Assembly: GCA_050288705.1 (NCBI GenBank)
Contig: JBNKEI010000207.1
Location: 1 to 64,000 of the forward strand
Source of the DNA: JBNKEI01 sp050288705
GTDB taxonomy: Bacteria > Myxococcota > Myxococcia > Myxococcales > UBA5297
DNA: 64,000 bases
Direction: 5' to 3'
Below the pieces are notes generated by a model. The model saw only the letters and a list, made by a program, of their open reading frames with translations, did no database searches and was not told the DNA's origin. Position numbers and translations under genes: made by a program. Positions 45,314 to 53,742 of this stretch are shown piece by piece; positions within the stretch are counted from its first letter, which is position 1, and every line of letters begins with the position of its first letter.

Positions 45314-47269
45314 ATGGAATCGGTGCTAGTAACGCTTCCGGACGGCTCAAAAAAAGAAATTGCCCGTGGAATGCCTATCAGTAGCTTCGTGAAAGAGCAC
45401 ATTGGAATAGGTCTCGCTAAGGCGGCGATTGTGGCGCGGCTTAATGGAGAGCTGGTAGATCTGTCTCGCACACTCGATGAGAGCTCGCGGCTGGAGGTTG
45501 TTACTTCAAAAGACCACGCCGCACTGGAAGTGATTCGGCATGACGCTGCTCACGTTTTAGCCAGCGCGGTGCAACGATTATATCCCGGTACGAAGGTAAC
45601 TATTGGTCCGGTCGTGGAAGACGGTTTTTACTACGATTTCGCTCGCGACCAGCCTTTTACTCCTAAGGATCTGGAAGTGCTGGAAAAGGCGATGAGCGAA
45701 GAAATTGCTCAGGATTTGCCTTTTGAAAGGTTTGAAGTCTCTGCGGACGAAGCCGTTCGTATGTTTCAAGAAAAAAACGAACCATTCAAAGTAGAAGTTG
45801 TGCTCGATATAAAAGAAAAAGGCGCTAAAACACTCACCATGTATCGTCATGGTGAGTGGGTAGATTTTTGCCTTGGTCCTCATGGTCCCTCCACTGGAAA
45901 GATTGGCGCGGTAAAGCTTTTGAAGGTAGCTGGTGCTTATTGGAGAGGGAACCCTAAAAACCCGATGCTCCAAAGAATATACGGAACTGCTTTCTTAGAC
46001 AAAAAATCGTTAGAAAATCACCTGCATAACATCGAAGAAGCCAAAAAAAGAGACCACCGAAAACTGGGACCGGCGTTAGAGCTATTTACATTTCATGAAT
46101 ATGCTCCCGGAGCGGCATTTTGGTTACCAAAAGGCACGGTGTTGCTTAATGTTTTAACTGAATCGATGCGCAAGCTAGTTTTAAAAAATGGTTATTCCGA
46201 AGTTAAAACACCTTTGCTTTTGAACAAACGGTTATGGGAAACCTCGGGACATTGGGGAAAGTACCGGGAAAACATGTTTTTGGTGGTGGATAGCGAAACT
46301 GATACATCTCTTTCGCTAGAAGATCGTTGCACGCAGTCACTCAAACCAATGAACTGTCCTTCTCATCATTTGCTTTATCGTATGAGCAAACGCTCCTATC
46401 GCGAGCTTCCTATACGTTATTACTCTGTTGACGTGTTGCACAGAAATGAAGCCTCTGGCACTCTTAGTGGATTAACGCGCGTTCGTCAGTTTCAGCAAGA
46501 TGATGCTCATGTGTATCTTATGGAAGAACAAGTGCGCGCGGAAGTATCCGCAATCGTAAACTTAATGAAGAAGGTATATACTGCCTGCGATCTTCCCTTT
46601 CGAGCTCGCTTTTCCACTCGACCTCAGCAGCGAATCGGGGAGGATGAAGTCTGGGACCGCGCTGAGGCGGCGCTGCAGGAAGCTTTAGAGGTGACGCAAA
46701 TTCCCTGGGAACTTAATCCAGGAGATGGTGCTTTTTACGGACCGAAGATCGATTTCGACGTAGTAGATTCGTTAGAACGAAGATTGCAGTTATGTACCAT
46801 TCAACTAGATTATGCCGCTCCCGAGCGTTTCGATCTAACCTACATAGGTCCAGATAATCGAGAGCACCGGCCGGTCATTATTCACCGAGCAATATTCGGG
46901 TCGCTAGAGCGATTCGCGGCCATCCTGTTAGAACATTTCGCGGGTGTGTTTCCAGTTTGGTTGGCCCCAGTACAAGTGCGTCTGGTTACAGTGACTGAGC
47001 GTCATGAAGAATACGCTCGACAAGTGAGTGAACGTTTGAGCGACTTAGGAATGCGGGTAGAGGTTGACGCTTCTAATGAAAAGCTCGGGGCAAAAATTCG
47101 CCAGTCGCATATGCAGAAAATTCCCTTTACCTGCGTGGTGGGTGATAATGAAGTTGAGCAGGGAGCAATCTCTCCTCGCCGTTTTGGTGGGGAGGACTTA
47201 AAATCTATGAAAGTTGAAGAATTTGTCCAAATACTTTCGCGGGAAGCAAGTGTGCCTTTTTTGTGCTAA
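45314..47269 (+). CDS. thrS: Threonyl-tRNA synthetase
   Basis: 651 residues, the usual length. An N-terminal TGS domain (about 1-62), an editing domain with [16 protein letters not shown] (motif HxxxH) and the Cys/His site near [14 protein letters not shown], then the class II core: motif 1 in YSEVKTPLL, motif 2 in [20 protein letters not shown], motif 3 in [16 protein letters not shown]-terminal anticodon-binding domain ends the protein. It charges tRNA-Thr in the cytoplasm. There is no T-box and no operator hairpin; the tRNA-Val terminator lies only 18 bases upstream, so its own promoter must overlap that region. It opens the thrS-infC-rpmI-rplT-pheST block. Confidence 0.97.
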   Translation: MESVLVTLPDGSKKEIARGMPISSFVKEHIGIGLAKAAIVARLNGELVDLSRTLDESSRLEVVTSKDHAALEVIRHDAAHVLASAVQRLYPGTKVTIGPVVEDGFYYDFARDQPFTPKDLEVLEKAMSEEIAQDLPFERFEVSADEAVRMFQEKNEPFKVEVVLDIKEKGAKTLTMYRHGEWVDFCLGPHGPSTGKIGAVKLLKVAGAYWRGNPKNPMLQRIYGTAFLDKKSLENHLHNIEEAKKRDHRKLGPALELFTFHEYAPGAAFWLPKGTVLLNVLTESMRKLVLKNGYSEVKTPLLLNKRLWETSGHWGKYRENMFLVVDSETDTSLSLEDRCTQSLKPMNCPSHHLLYRMSKRSYRELPIRYYSVDVLHRNEASGTLSGLTRVRQFQQDDAHVYLMEEQVRAEVSAIVNLMKKVYTACDLPFRARFSTRPQQRIGEDEVWDRAEAALQEALEVTQIPWELNPGDGAFYGPKIDFDVVDSLERRLQLCTIQLDYAAPERFDLTYIGPDNREHRPVIIHRAIFGSLERFAAILLEHFAGVFPVWLAPVQVRLVTVTERHEEYARQVSERLSDLGMRVEVDASNEKLGAKIRQSHMQKIPFTCVVGDNEVEQGAISPRRFGGEDLKSMKVEEFVQILSREASVPFLC

Positions 47270-47295
47270 AATAATGAAAATTCCCTGGAAATCAG

Positions 47296-47323
47296 TTGAC
47301 AGTTTGTGGAAAATTAGTAGTTT
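47296..47323 (+). promoter_or_regulatory. Candidate promoter of the infC-rpmI-rplT unit
   Basis: TTGACA (47296-47301) is consensus; TAGTTT (47318-47323) at 16 bases is a modest -10. It lies just behind the thrS stop. Confidence 0.4.
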
Positions 47324-47335
47324 ATCTTCGCTTTA

Positions 47336-47413
47336 GGCGGAGATGTACGAGGAGTAAACGTCTGTTTAGAAATCCGCCAATAAAGTGTAATTTTGCGTGC
47401 CGTGGACGCACGC
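47336..47413 (+). promoter_or_regulatory. Structured leader of infC
   Basis: Two stems precede the infC ribosome site: GGCGGA (47336-47341) with TCCGCC (47373-47378), and GCGTGC (47395-47400) with GCACGC (47408-47413). Leaders of infC-rpmI-rplT operons often bind ribosomal protein L20 and repress the operon; whether this one does is inference. Confidence 0.35.
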
Positions 47414-47431
47414 TAATCCGGAGGTTGAACC

Positions 47432-48010
47432 ATCGCTAGAGACGCACGAACGAACCGAAGAATTCGCGCCAAAGAGGTACGAGTTATCGGTTCGAATGGG
47501 GAGCAACTAGGGATCTTGTCAGTCGATCAGGCGTTGTCTAGAGCTGCTGATGAGGGGCTTGACTTAGTCGAAGTTAGTCCAATGGCTAAGCCGCCAGTCT
47601 GTAAGATTATGGACTATGGCAAGTTTAAGTACGAAGCCAAAAAGAAGGCAGCCGAAGCCAAGAAAAAGCAAGTCGTAGTTAAGCTTAAAGAAGTTAAGCT
47701 ACGACCTAAAACCGAAGAGCATGATTATGAATTCAAAGTAAAGAACATTCGTCGCTTCTTGGAGGATGGCGACAAAGCTCGGGTTACGATAATGTTTCGG
47801 GGGCGGGAGATCACCCATAGGGATATTGGTCAAAAGATTTTGCAGGATGTGATTGCAGATCTTAAAGACCTTGCAGTGGTAGAACAAGCGCCGCGGATGG
47901 AAGGCAGGCAGATGTTTATGATTCTGACCTTAAATCCAAAATGGAAGCCCCCTAAGTTAGTGGCTCCACCGTCTGGTTCTACGGCAGAGTTAGCGCCGTC
48001 AAAGCCCTAA
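47432..48010 (+). CDS. infC: Translation initiation factor IF-3, AUC start
   Basis: Starting at ATC 47432, seven bases after GGAGG, the protein begins IARDARTNRRIRAKEVRVIG, the canonical IF-3 N-terminus; the first ATG-type codon in frame is 28 codons later and would remove conserved residues. Total about 193 residues. The N-domain continues to DLVEVSPMAKPPVCKIMDYG, then a lysine-rich linker and the C-domain (EVKLRPKTEEHDYEFKVKN, VTIMFRGREITHRDIG). infC uses rare start codons so that IF-3 represses its own translation; AUC is known for M. xanthus dsg. A C-terminal tail of about 15 residues extends beyond E. coli IF-3. Confidence 0.95.
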   Translation: MARDARTNRRIRAKEVRVIGSNGEQLGILSVDQALSRAADEGLDLVEVSPMAKPPVCKIMDYGKFKYEAKKKAAEAKKKQVVVKLKEVKLRPKTEEHDYEFKVKNIRRFLEDGDKARVTIMFRGREITHRDIGQKILQDVIADLKDLAVVEQAPRMEGRQMFMILTLNPKWKPPKLVAPPSGSTAELAPSKP

Positions 48011-48107
48011 ATCAATACGTAGGGATAGTGATAGCGGTGCAGTAGCTTCAACAGTTGCAATGCAGTCAATCGTGTATGTCTGATGTTCGGACATGTGAGA
48101 TAAGTCA

Positions 48108-48311
48108 ATGGGTTATAAACTAAAAACAAATAGTGGTGCCGCTAAACGCTTTCAAGTTAAAAAAGGTGGCAAGGTCAAATTCGCGCGTGCATACGCCAAG
48201 CATCAGTTCATGTCTAAGAGTGGGAACGTTAATCGAAGGCTTCGAGGAAACGGTCACTTGGAAAGACAGGATGCTAAAAAAGTAAAGGAATTATTGCCCT
48301 ATAGGGCCTAG
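48108..48311 (+). CDS. rpmI: 50S ribosomal protein L35
   Basis: 67 residues, the usual length. The N-terminus GYKLKTNSGAAKRFQVKKGG and the C-terminal LPYRA match L35. Highly basic, as expected for an rRNA-binding protein of the large subunit. It lies between infC (97 bases upstream) and rplT (87 bases downstream), the conserved order. Confidence 0.95.
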   Translation: MGYKLKTNSGAAKRFQVKKGGKVKFARAYAKHQFMSKSGNVNRRLRGNGHLERQDAKKVKELLPYRA

Positions 48312-48398
48312 TCATTCCCGTTAAGCTGCGCCCGCGTGAATAAAAGATTTTCTGTGTAAGCACGGAAAGCACGTAGGGGAGCGCTGTAAGGAGAAATA

Positions 48399-48740
48399 AT
48401 GAGAGTTAAGAAGGGTGTAAAAGCACGTCACCGTAGAAATCGGGTACTAAAACTTGCTAAAGGTTATTTGGGACGGCGAAAAAACTGTTATCGACGGGCA
48501 AATCAGGCGGTAGAACGAGCTTTAGATTTTGCCACGCGTGATCGTCGGCAAAAGCGAAGAGATTTCCGAAAGCTATGGATTGCTCGCATTAATGCCGCTG
48601 CTAGACTTAACGGTATAAGTTATTCACGATTGATTGATGGTTTGACTAAAAACGGTGTTGCGATCGATCGAAAAATCATGGCCGATCTTGCAATCTTCGA
48701 TCCGGCAGGATTTAGCGCTATCGTGGCGGCCAGTAGGTAG
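48399..48740 (+). CDS. rplT: 50S ribosomal protein L20
   Basis: 113 residues from ATG 48399, with GGAG upstream. The N-terminus [20 protein letters not shown] and the later [20 protein letters not shown] and YSRLIDGL are L20 signatures. It is needed early in 50S assembly and in many bacteria represses its own operon through the infC leader. A strong terminator follows at 48776. Confidence 0.96.
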   Translation: MRVKKGVKARHRRNRVLKLAKGYLGRRKNCYRRANQAVERALDFATRDRRQKRRDFRKLWIARINAAARLNGISYSRLIDGLTKNGVAIDRKIMADLAIFDPAGFSAIVAASR

Positions 48741-48775
48741 TGGCAATGCTATAGGGTGCGTTGGTAATGATTGTA

Positions 48776-48819
48776 GGCCGTCCGTAAACAAAAGACTCGG
48801 ACGGCCTTTAGTTTTTTTG
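48776..48819 (+). terminator. Rho-independent terminator after rplT
   Basis: GGCCGTCCG (48776-48784) and CGGACGGCC (48798-48806) make a 9-bp GC-rich stem with a 13-base loop, followed by TTTAGTTTTTTT. It separates rplT from pheS; no Phe-rich leader frame precedes it, so it does not look like an attenuator. Confidence 0.85.
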
Positions 48820-48860
48820 TAGAACGATTGTCTCCTTTCCAAAGAAAGGCTTGTGGAAAC

Positions 48861-49952
48861 ATGGGCAAAGAAGGGGAATCAGTAAGTTCTTCGCTTCCCG
48901 AAGAGCTAATCAGGGAAATTGAAGCAATTCGCGAGGCGGCGCTAATAGATTTCTCAAAAGCCACTGATCAAAAGACTTTGGAGCAAAGCCGAGTGGTCCA
49001 TTTGGGCATGAAGGGTGCGGTGTCTCAGTTATTTGAGCGTATCCCACGGCTGCAAAAGGAGTTGCGACGAGCTTTTGGACAGCAGGCCAATGCTGTTCGA
49101 GCACAGTTAGATGGAGCTTTAGCTAAGGCTCGCGAGAACATTGATCGCTTGGCGCTGGAAAAAGAGCTTAGTGGCGAGCGGCTAGATGTAACTGCGCCAG
49201 GAAGAAGAATTCATCTAGGGCGAAGACACCCGGTTAGTCAAACTCTCGAAGCAATTGTCAACATTTTTGCACGATTAGGGTTTGATGTAGCCACCGGGCC
49301 GGAAATCGAAACTGACTTCTTTAATTTCGAAGCTCTTAACCTGCCTTTGGATCATCCTGCTCGCGACATGCAGGATACCTTTTATGTCGACGAAAAAAGT
49401 CTGGGGAAAGAATTTGCTTCTGGAACAGTGTTGCTACGCACTCAGACCTCGCCTGTGCAAATTCATACTATGCTGGAGTCGGAGCCTCCCATTCGCATTA
49501 TTGCTCCAGGAAAAGTATACCGGCGCGATTCCGATATCACTCACACCCCGATGTTTCATCAAGTTGAAGGGCTATTGGTTGATAAGAAGGTTTCTTTTGC
49601 GGAACTGAAAGGCACGCTCCAGGCTTTTATCCAAGGTTTTTTTGGCAGCGAGACCAAGGCACGGTTCCGGCCCAGTTATTTTCCATTTACTGAGCCCTCC
49701 GCTGAAGTAGACATTAGCTGCGTGTTGTGTTCTGGCAGCGGATGCCGGGTGTGCAAAATGACTGGGTGGCTGGAAGTGTTAGGGGCAGGGATGGTACATC
49801 CAAATGTATTCCGAGCAGTGAAATACGATCCTGACCAAATAAGCGGTTACGCTTTTGGGATTGGAGTAGAGCGGTTAGCCATGCTGCGATTCGGTATCGA
49901 CGACCTGCGTACCATGTTTGAAAATGATGCGCGATTTTTGGAGCAATTCTAA
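48861..49952 (+). CDS. pheS: Phenylalanyl-tRNA synthetase alpha subunit
   Basis: The frame opens at a TTG at 48828; ATG 48861 is the first standard start (363 residues). An N-terminal coiled coil (about 10-95) binds tRNA-Phe. The class II core has motif 2 in APGKVYRRDSDITHTPMFHQ, FPFTEPSAEVDISC, and motif 3 GYAFGIGVERLAMLRFGI. A CxxC pair (CVLCSGSGCRVC) in the insertion is the zinc-like knuckle common in bacterial PheS. It acts as an alpha2-beta2 tetramer with PheT, whose gene starts 38 bases downstream. Confidence 0.95.
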   Translation: MGKEGESVSSSLPEELIREIEAIREAALIDFSKATDQKTLEQSRVVHLGMKGAVSQLFERIPRLQKELRRAFGQQANAVRAQLDGALAKARENIDRLALEKELSGERLDVTAPGRRIHLGRRHPVSQTLEAIVNIFARLGFDVATGPEIETDFFNFEALNLPLDHPARDMQDTFYVDEKSLGKEFASGTVLLRTQTSPVQIHTMLESEPPIRIIAPGKVYRRDSDITHTPMFHQVEGLLVDKKVSFAELKGTLQAFIQGFFGSETKARFRPSYFPFTEPSAEVDISCVLCSGSGCRVCKMTGWLEVLGAGMVHPNVFRAVKYDPDQISGYAFGIGVERLAMLRFGIDDLRTMFENDARFLEQF

Positions 49953-49989
49953 ACTCTTGCCTTTAGGTTTGGTCATGGCGGAGATCTAA

Positions 49990-52449
49990 ATGAAAATTAG
50001 TCTCAATTGGCTTTCTGACTACGTGGAATTACCTTCTTCGGTGGAAGACTTAGCTACCATATTGACAATGGCGGGTCTGGAAGTCGAAGGCATCGAGCGC
50101 TTGGGGCAAAACCTAGGTGGAATAGTTGTAGGCCGGATCGTGAGTTCTTCGCCACATCCTCGTGCAGAAAAACTTTCGGTTACTCAAGTAGAAACTGGCC
50201 GAGGACCTATGCAAGTGGTTTGCGGTGCCAAAAATTTTCGCGTAGGCGATTTGGTGCCATTGGCTACAGTTGGATCGGTGCTTCCTTCGGGACAGAAAAT
50301 CGAAAAGGCTATTCTGCGAGGGGTTGATTCATTCGGCATGCTCTGTTCTGCCAAGGAATTGAGCATTTCTGAAGAAAACTCCGGATTGCTCATTCTGGAG
50401 CAGTCAGCGAATATAGTGATAGGTCAGCCCATTGCTGACGCCTTAAACCTGGCTGACGTAGTTCTAGAAATAAACGTTACGCCAAATAGGCCTGATTGCC
50501 TTTCTCATCTAGGGATTGCCAGAGAAGTAGCCGCTTTAACGGGCAAAGAAATACGTCCTCCCGATATTTCAGTAGCGGAGAGCAGCAGCTCGCAAGCAAA
50601 AGATCTAATCCGAGTACAGATCGATGATTTTGAGCTTTGTCCACGTTACGCAGCGCGCGTAATCGAAGGAATGCAAATCGGACCTTCGCCATACTGGATG
50701 CAAAATCGTTTACGAGCGGTAGGCGTTCGTGCGCTCTCTAATGCAGTAGACATAACTAATTATGTGATGTTGGAATGCGGCCAGCCTTTGCATGCTTTTG
50801 ATCTTGACTTGGTAGAAGGAAACATTGTTGTACGCCGAGCACATGACCAGGAAAAATTAGTAACCTTGGACGGGAAGGAAAGAATACTTTCCAAGGACGA
50901 TTTGTGTATATGCGATTCTAAGAAGCCCTCGGCCATTGCGGGAATAATGGGTGGAGAGGTAAGCGAAGTATCTGCCTCTACAAAAAATATCTTGCTGGAA
51001 AGCGCTTGTTTTTCACCAGTTGGGATTAGGCGTACTGCTCGTAGACACGGGCTTCATTCGGAATCTTCTTTTCGTTTTGAACGAGGAATTGATCCGGAAA
51101 TGGTGGTCTTTGCGCAGGATCGTGCTGCCAAACTTTTCGCTTCCTTTGGACATGGGCAAGTAGCTGGTGGAAGGGTGGAGGCACGAAAAGAAGGCCCTAT
51201 ACAAAAAAAATCGGTAGTCAGTTTGCGGTATCAACGAGTTGGAGATCTGCTTGGCATTCCTGTTACTAAAGAAACGACTGTAAGGGTCTTAAAATCGTTG
51301 GGATTTTCCCTTGATTCAAATGAGCTAGAAGAGGAAAAAGTACTTGTAGAAGCACCTTCTTGGCGGATGGATGTGGAAGGGGAAGCAGACTGCATAGAAG
51401 AAATTGCTCGCTTTATCGGGTATTCTCAAATTCCGCCAGCAGTGCCTCGGGGAACCGAGCAACTAACGCATCAAAGCAAGGTTTCCATAGTCGAAGAAAA
51501 GGCTCGCTTTGCTTTGGCAGCTAGCGGCTTTGACGAGGTGGTGAATTACTCTTTTGCTGCTTATGATGAACTAAAACTTCTCCTGCCAGGGATAGAACCA
51601 ATTACGTTAAAAAAACCTCTGGCTGCAGATCAAGCTGCTATGTGCACCACTCGCTGGGCGGGGCTTATTGCAAATCTCAAAAGAAGCAGCAATCGCCAGG
51701 TCGAAGATGTACGACTTTATGAAATAGGCCGAGTGTACAAGCCCTTAGAAAGCTCTACTTTAGATAAACTCGATCGTAGTCGGGTAGCTAGCGAGCAGTT
51801 AGTGGTTTCGGGCATTATGTTTGGCAACCGCGCTCCCTTACAATGGGGATTGGCCCGTGCACCAATTGATTTTTACGATCTCAAAGGGGTTATAGAACAG
51901 ATTTTCGAGACTGCCAGAATATCGAAACTTACCTTTGAGCAAGCAGCAAGCGTAGCTTCGCTTCACCCTCTTTCCGCATGCCAAGTTTTAAGGCGAGTTT
52001 CTGGGGGGGAGCAGCAGGAAATTGGAGTATTAGGTGAGATTCATCCCTTGGTTGCTAAGAAACTAGATCTGCCTTCAGGCGTGTTTGTTTTTGAGCTATC
52101 GCTTGAAGTCATGGCTAGTCTTGCTCAGGAAAAAAGGCCATACCGGAGCATACCCCGTTTCCCCGCAGTCCTGCGCGACTTGGCAGTGGTTCTCAGAGAA
52201 AGTGTATCAGCATGCGACGTAGAAACAGCCATCCGCGAAGCAGGTGAAGGCTTAGTGGAAGAAGTGATACTTTTTGATGTGTTTAGGGGTAAGAGTATTC
52301 CCGAACACCATAAAAGCCTTGCTTACGCTATTCGTTTAAGAGCAGTCGAACGCACTCTTACTGAGGATGAAACAGCTCATGTTCAGCAAAAGATCGTCAA
52401 TATGCTAGAACAACGGTTTGGCGCACAGCTAAGAAGCAGGTCAGTTTGA
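49990..52449 (+). CDS. pheT: Phenylalanyl-tRNA synthetase beta subunit
   Basis: 819 residues. An N-terminal tRNA-binding domain (VGRIVSSSPHPRAEKLSVTQ, about 40-150), then the B3/B4 editing domain (EINVTPNRPDCLSHLGIARE, then LDGKERIL), B5 (YRQVGDLLG-like, VRVLKSLGF), the catalytic-like domain and the C-terminal ferredoxin-fold anticodon-binding domain (RFPAVLRDLAVVL to the end). It edits Tyr-tRNA-Phe and binds tRNA for PheS. The order pheS-pheT-ihfA is the same as in E. coli. Confidence 0.96.
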   Translation: MKISLNWLSDYVELPSSVEDLATILTMAGLEVEGIERLGQNLGGIVVGRIVSSSPHPRAEKLSVTQVETGRGPMQVVCGAKNFRVGDLVPLATVGSVLPSGQKIEKAILRGVDSFGMLCSAKELSISEENSGLLILEQSANIVIGQPIADALNLADVVLEINVTPNRPDCLSHLGIAREVAALTGKEIRPPDISVAESSSSQAKDLIRVQIDDFELCPRYAARVIEGMQIGPSPYWMQNRLRAVGVRALSNAVDITNYVMLECGQPLHAFDLDLVEGNIVVRRAHDQEKLVTLDGKERILSKDDLCICDSKKPSAIAGIMGGEVSEVSASTKNILLESACFSPVGIRRTARRHGLHSESSFRFERGIDPEMVVFAQDRAAKLFASFGHGQVAGGRVEARKEGPIQKKSVVSLRYQRVGDLLGIPVTKETTVRVLKSLGFSLDSNELEEEKVLVEAPSWRMDVEGEADCIEEIARFIGYSQIPPAVPRGTEQLTHQSKVSIVEEKARFALAASGFDEVVNYSFAAYDELKLLLPGIEPITLKKPLAADQAAMCTTRWAGLIANLKRSSNRQVEDVRLYEIGRVYKPLESSTLDKLDRSRVASEQLVVSGIMFGNRAPLQWGLARAPIDFYDLKGVIEQIFETARISKLTFEQAASVASLHPLSACQVLRRVSGGEQQEIGVLGEIHPLVAKKLDLPSGVFVFELSLEVMASLAQEKRPYRSIPRFPAVLRDLAVVLRESVSACDVETAIREAGEGLVEEVILFDVFRGKSIPEHHKSLAYAIRLRAVERTLTEDETAHVQQKIVNMLEQRFGAQLRSRSV

Positions 52450-52504
52450 CAACAGAAACAAAACTAAGTTTGAATTAGATATTCAATATTTCTGGGACGA
52501 GTCA

Positions 52505-52834
52505 ATGACCAAAGCCGATATCATTGAAAAGTTATACACCAAGCTGGGCATATCTAAAAAAGATAGTTCGGAGATAGTCGAGGTAGTATTTGCCACCATC
52601 AAATCTACATTGGAGCGCGGTGAAGAGATAAAAATCTCCGGCTTTGGAAAATTTATCGTAAGAGATAAAAAGCCGCGAGTTGGGCGTAATCCGCAGACAG
52701 GGAGAGAGATTGAAATCTCTGCTCGGAGAGTTCTCACTTTTCGTCCTAGCCAGGTCCTGAAGAGTTCCTTGAATCATCTAAACGATGGTTCGGAAGATGG
52801 CGATGTATGTGACTCCGATGATTTGGTGAATTGA
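52505..52834 (+). CDS. ihfA: Integration host factor alpha subunit
   Basis: 109 residues. TKADIIEKLYTKLGISKKD and KISGFGKFIVRDKKPRVGRN with the DNA-intercalating proline arm (GRNPQTGREIEI) identify a HU/IHF-fold protein; SARRVLTFRPSQVLK is the IHF-alpha form. The acidic C-terminal tail of about 16 residues (DGSEDGDVCDSDDLVN) is longer than in E. coli. It bends DNA as a heterodimer with IHF-beta, not encoded here. The position behind pheT is conserved. Confidence 0.9.
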   Translation: MTKADIIEKLYTKLGISKKDSSEIVEVVFATIKSTLERGEEIKISGFGKFIVRDKKPRVGRNPQTGREIEISARRVLTFRPSQVLKSSLNHLNDGSEDGDVCDSDDLVN

Positions 52835-52854
52835 TTCGTCGGTTAGAAAAAAGC

Positions 52855-52884
52855 TTGACAATCAGGGTGCTCTCCTGACATATA
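52855..52884 (+). promoter_or_regulatory. Promoter of tRNA-Pro
   Basis: A consensus TTGACA (52855-52860) with CATATA (52879-52884) at 18 bases; the tRNA starts about 22 bases further on. Confidence 0.55.
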
Positions 52885-52904
52885 GGCACCATAAAAAAGA
52901 TATA

Positions 52905-52979
<75 letters not shown>

Positions 52980-53102
52980 TAATGTTGTGGTAAATCGTGA
53001 TGCCTGCAGGATTTGTTTTGGCGTGAAAGTGTGTTTATGGTAGAAGTAATTCCTATAAATATCGGGAAAAGGTGAGTTGATCTAAGTTTTATTTCAATGC
53101 GA

Positions 53103-53165
53103 GGCGACCTTTGGCAAGCTGTATTCAGCGTGCTTTAAGTCGCCCTTTGTTGTTTCGTGGTGTTT
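53103..53165 (+). terminator. Candidate terminator between tRNA-Pro and the XRE gene
   Basis: GGCGAC (53103-53108) pairs with GTCGCC (53139-53144), with an inner AAGC/GCTT pairing, followed by the T-rich CTTTGTTGTTT and a later TTTTCTTTT. It is about 120 bases behind the tRNA, so its role is uncertain. Confidence 0.4.
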
Positions 53166-53196
53166 TCTTTTAGAGAAAGATCAATTAGTGCCGACA

Positions 53197-53586
53197 TTAA
53201 GGTTGGAACATTGCTTTGGCGACTCCCAAGAGTCTTTCCATGTCATGCCTGGTCAACGAGCTGTTTCGCACAAATTCTGCCAGAGGACGCAGCATAGGAT
53301 CAAGTAGCTGAGGTTCCTCCTTGTTGGCGAATAAAAATAGCTCGCCAATAGAAACGCCCAGGGCTGCAGCTATCCGAAGCAGGGTGCCGATATGGGGCGC
53401 TCGCTCACCTCTTTCGATCATTGAGAGAAATGAAACCGATATGTCCGCTTGCTCTGCCAAGTCCTCTTGAGTCAGTTTTTTTGCTCCAGATTGGCGCAGC
53501 TTGCGGATTCGTGTCCCCAGTGCTTTCGCTACGTCTACATCCGCTTCTTTCTCGTTGATGTCTATTTCGCTCGGAGTATCAGTCAA
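53197..53586 (-). CDS. XRE-family transcriptional regulator
   Basis: 129 residues from a TTG at 53586 with GGAAGG upstream; no in-frame ATG lies before the HTH. Residues 25-85 are a Cro/C1 helix-turn-helix (IRKLRQSGAKKLTQEDLAEQ, then ADISVSFLSMIERGERAPH). The acidic N-terminal 22 residues and a short C-terminal helix (TRHDMERLLGVAKAMFQ) lack a recognised ligand domain. It is likely a small dimeric repressor or activator. Target unknown; nothing suggests a toxin-antitoxin partner beside it, since lptD is the next gene. Confidence 0.8.
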   Translation of the reverse strand: MTDTPSEIDINEKEADVDVAKALGTRIRKLRQSGAKKLTQEDLAEQADISVSFLSMIERGERAPHIGTLLRIAAALGVSIGELFLFANKEEPQLLDPMLRPLAEFVRNSSLTRHDMERLLGVAKAMFQP

Positions 53587-53742
53587 GACAGCCTTCCTTA
53601 GGACTCGTTGTCCATATACGAAAATGCAAAAGAGAGTATCGCATTTAATACGCTACATGCAACATTGGTTAATCACATTCAGTGAATGATGAATTACACT
53701 TTTACCGGAAAATTTCAACTACAAAAGAGCAAGTCAAAGTCT

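Noticed and set aside
48741..48860. Phe attenuator in front of pheS
   Set aside because: A strong terminator is there, but the short frames before it carry no Phe codons, so it simply ends the rplT transcript.
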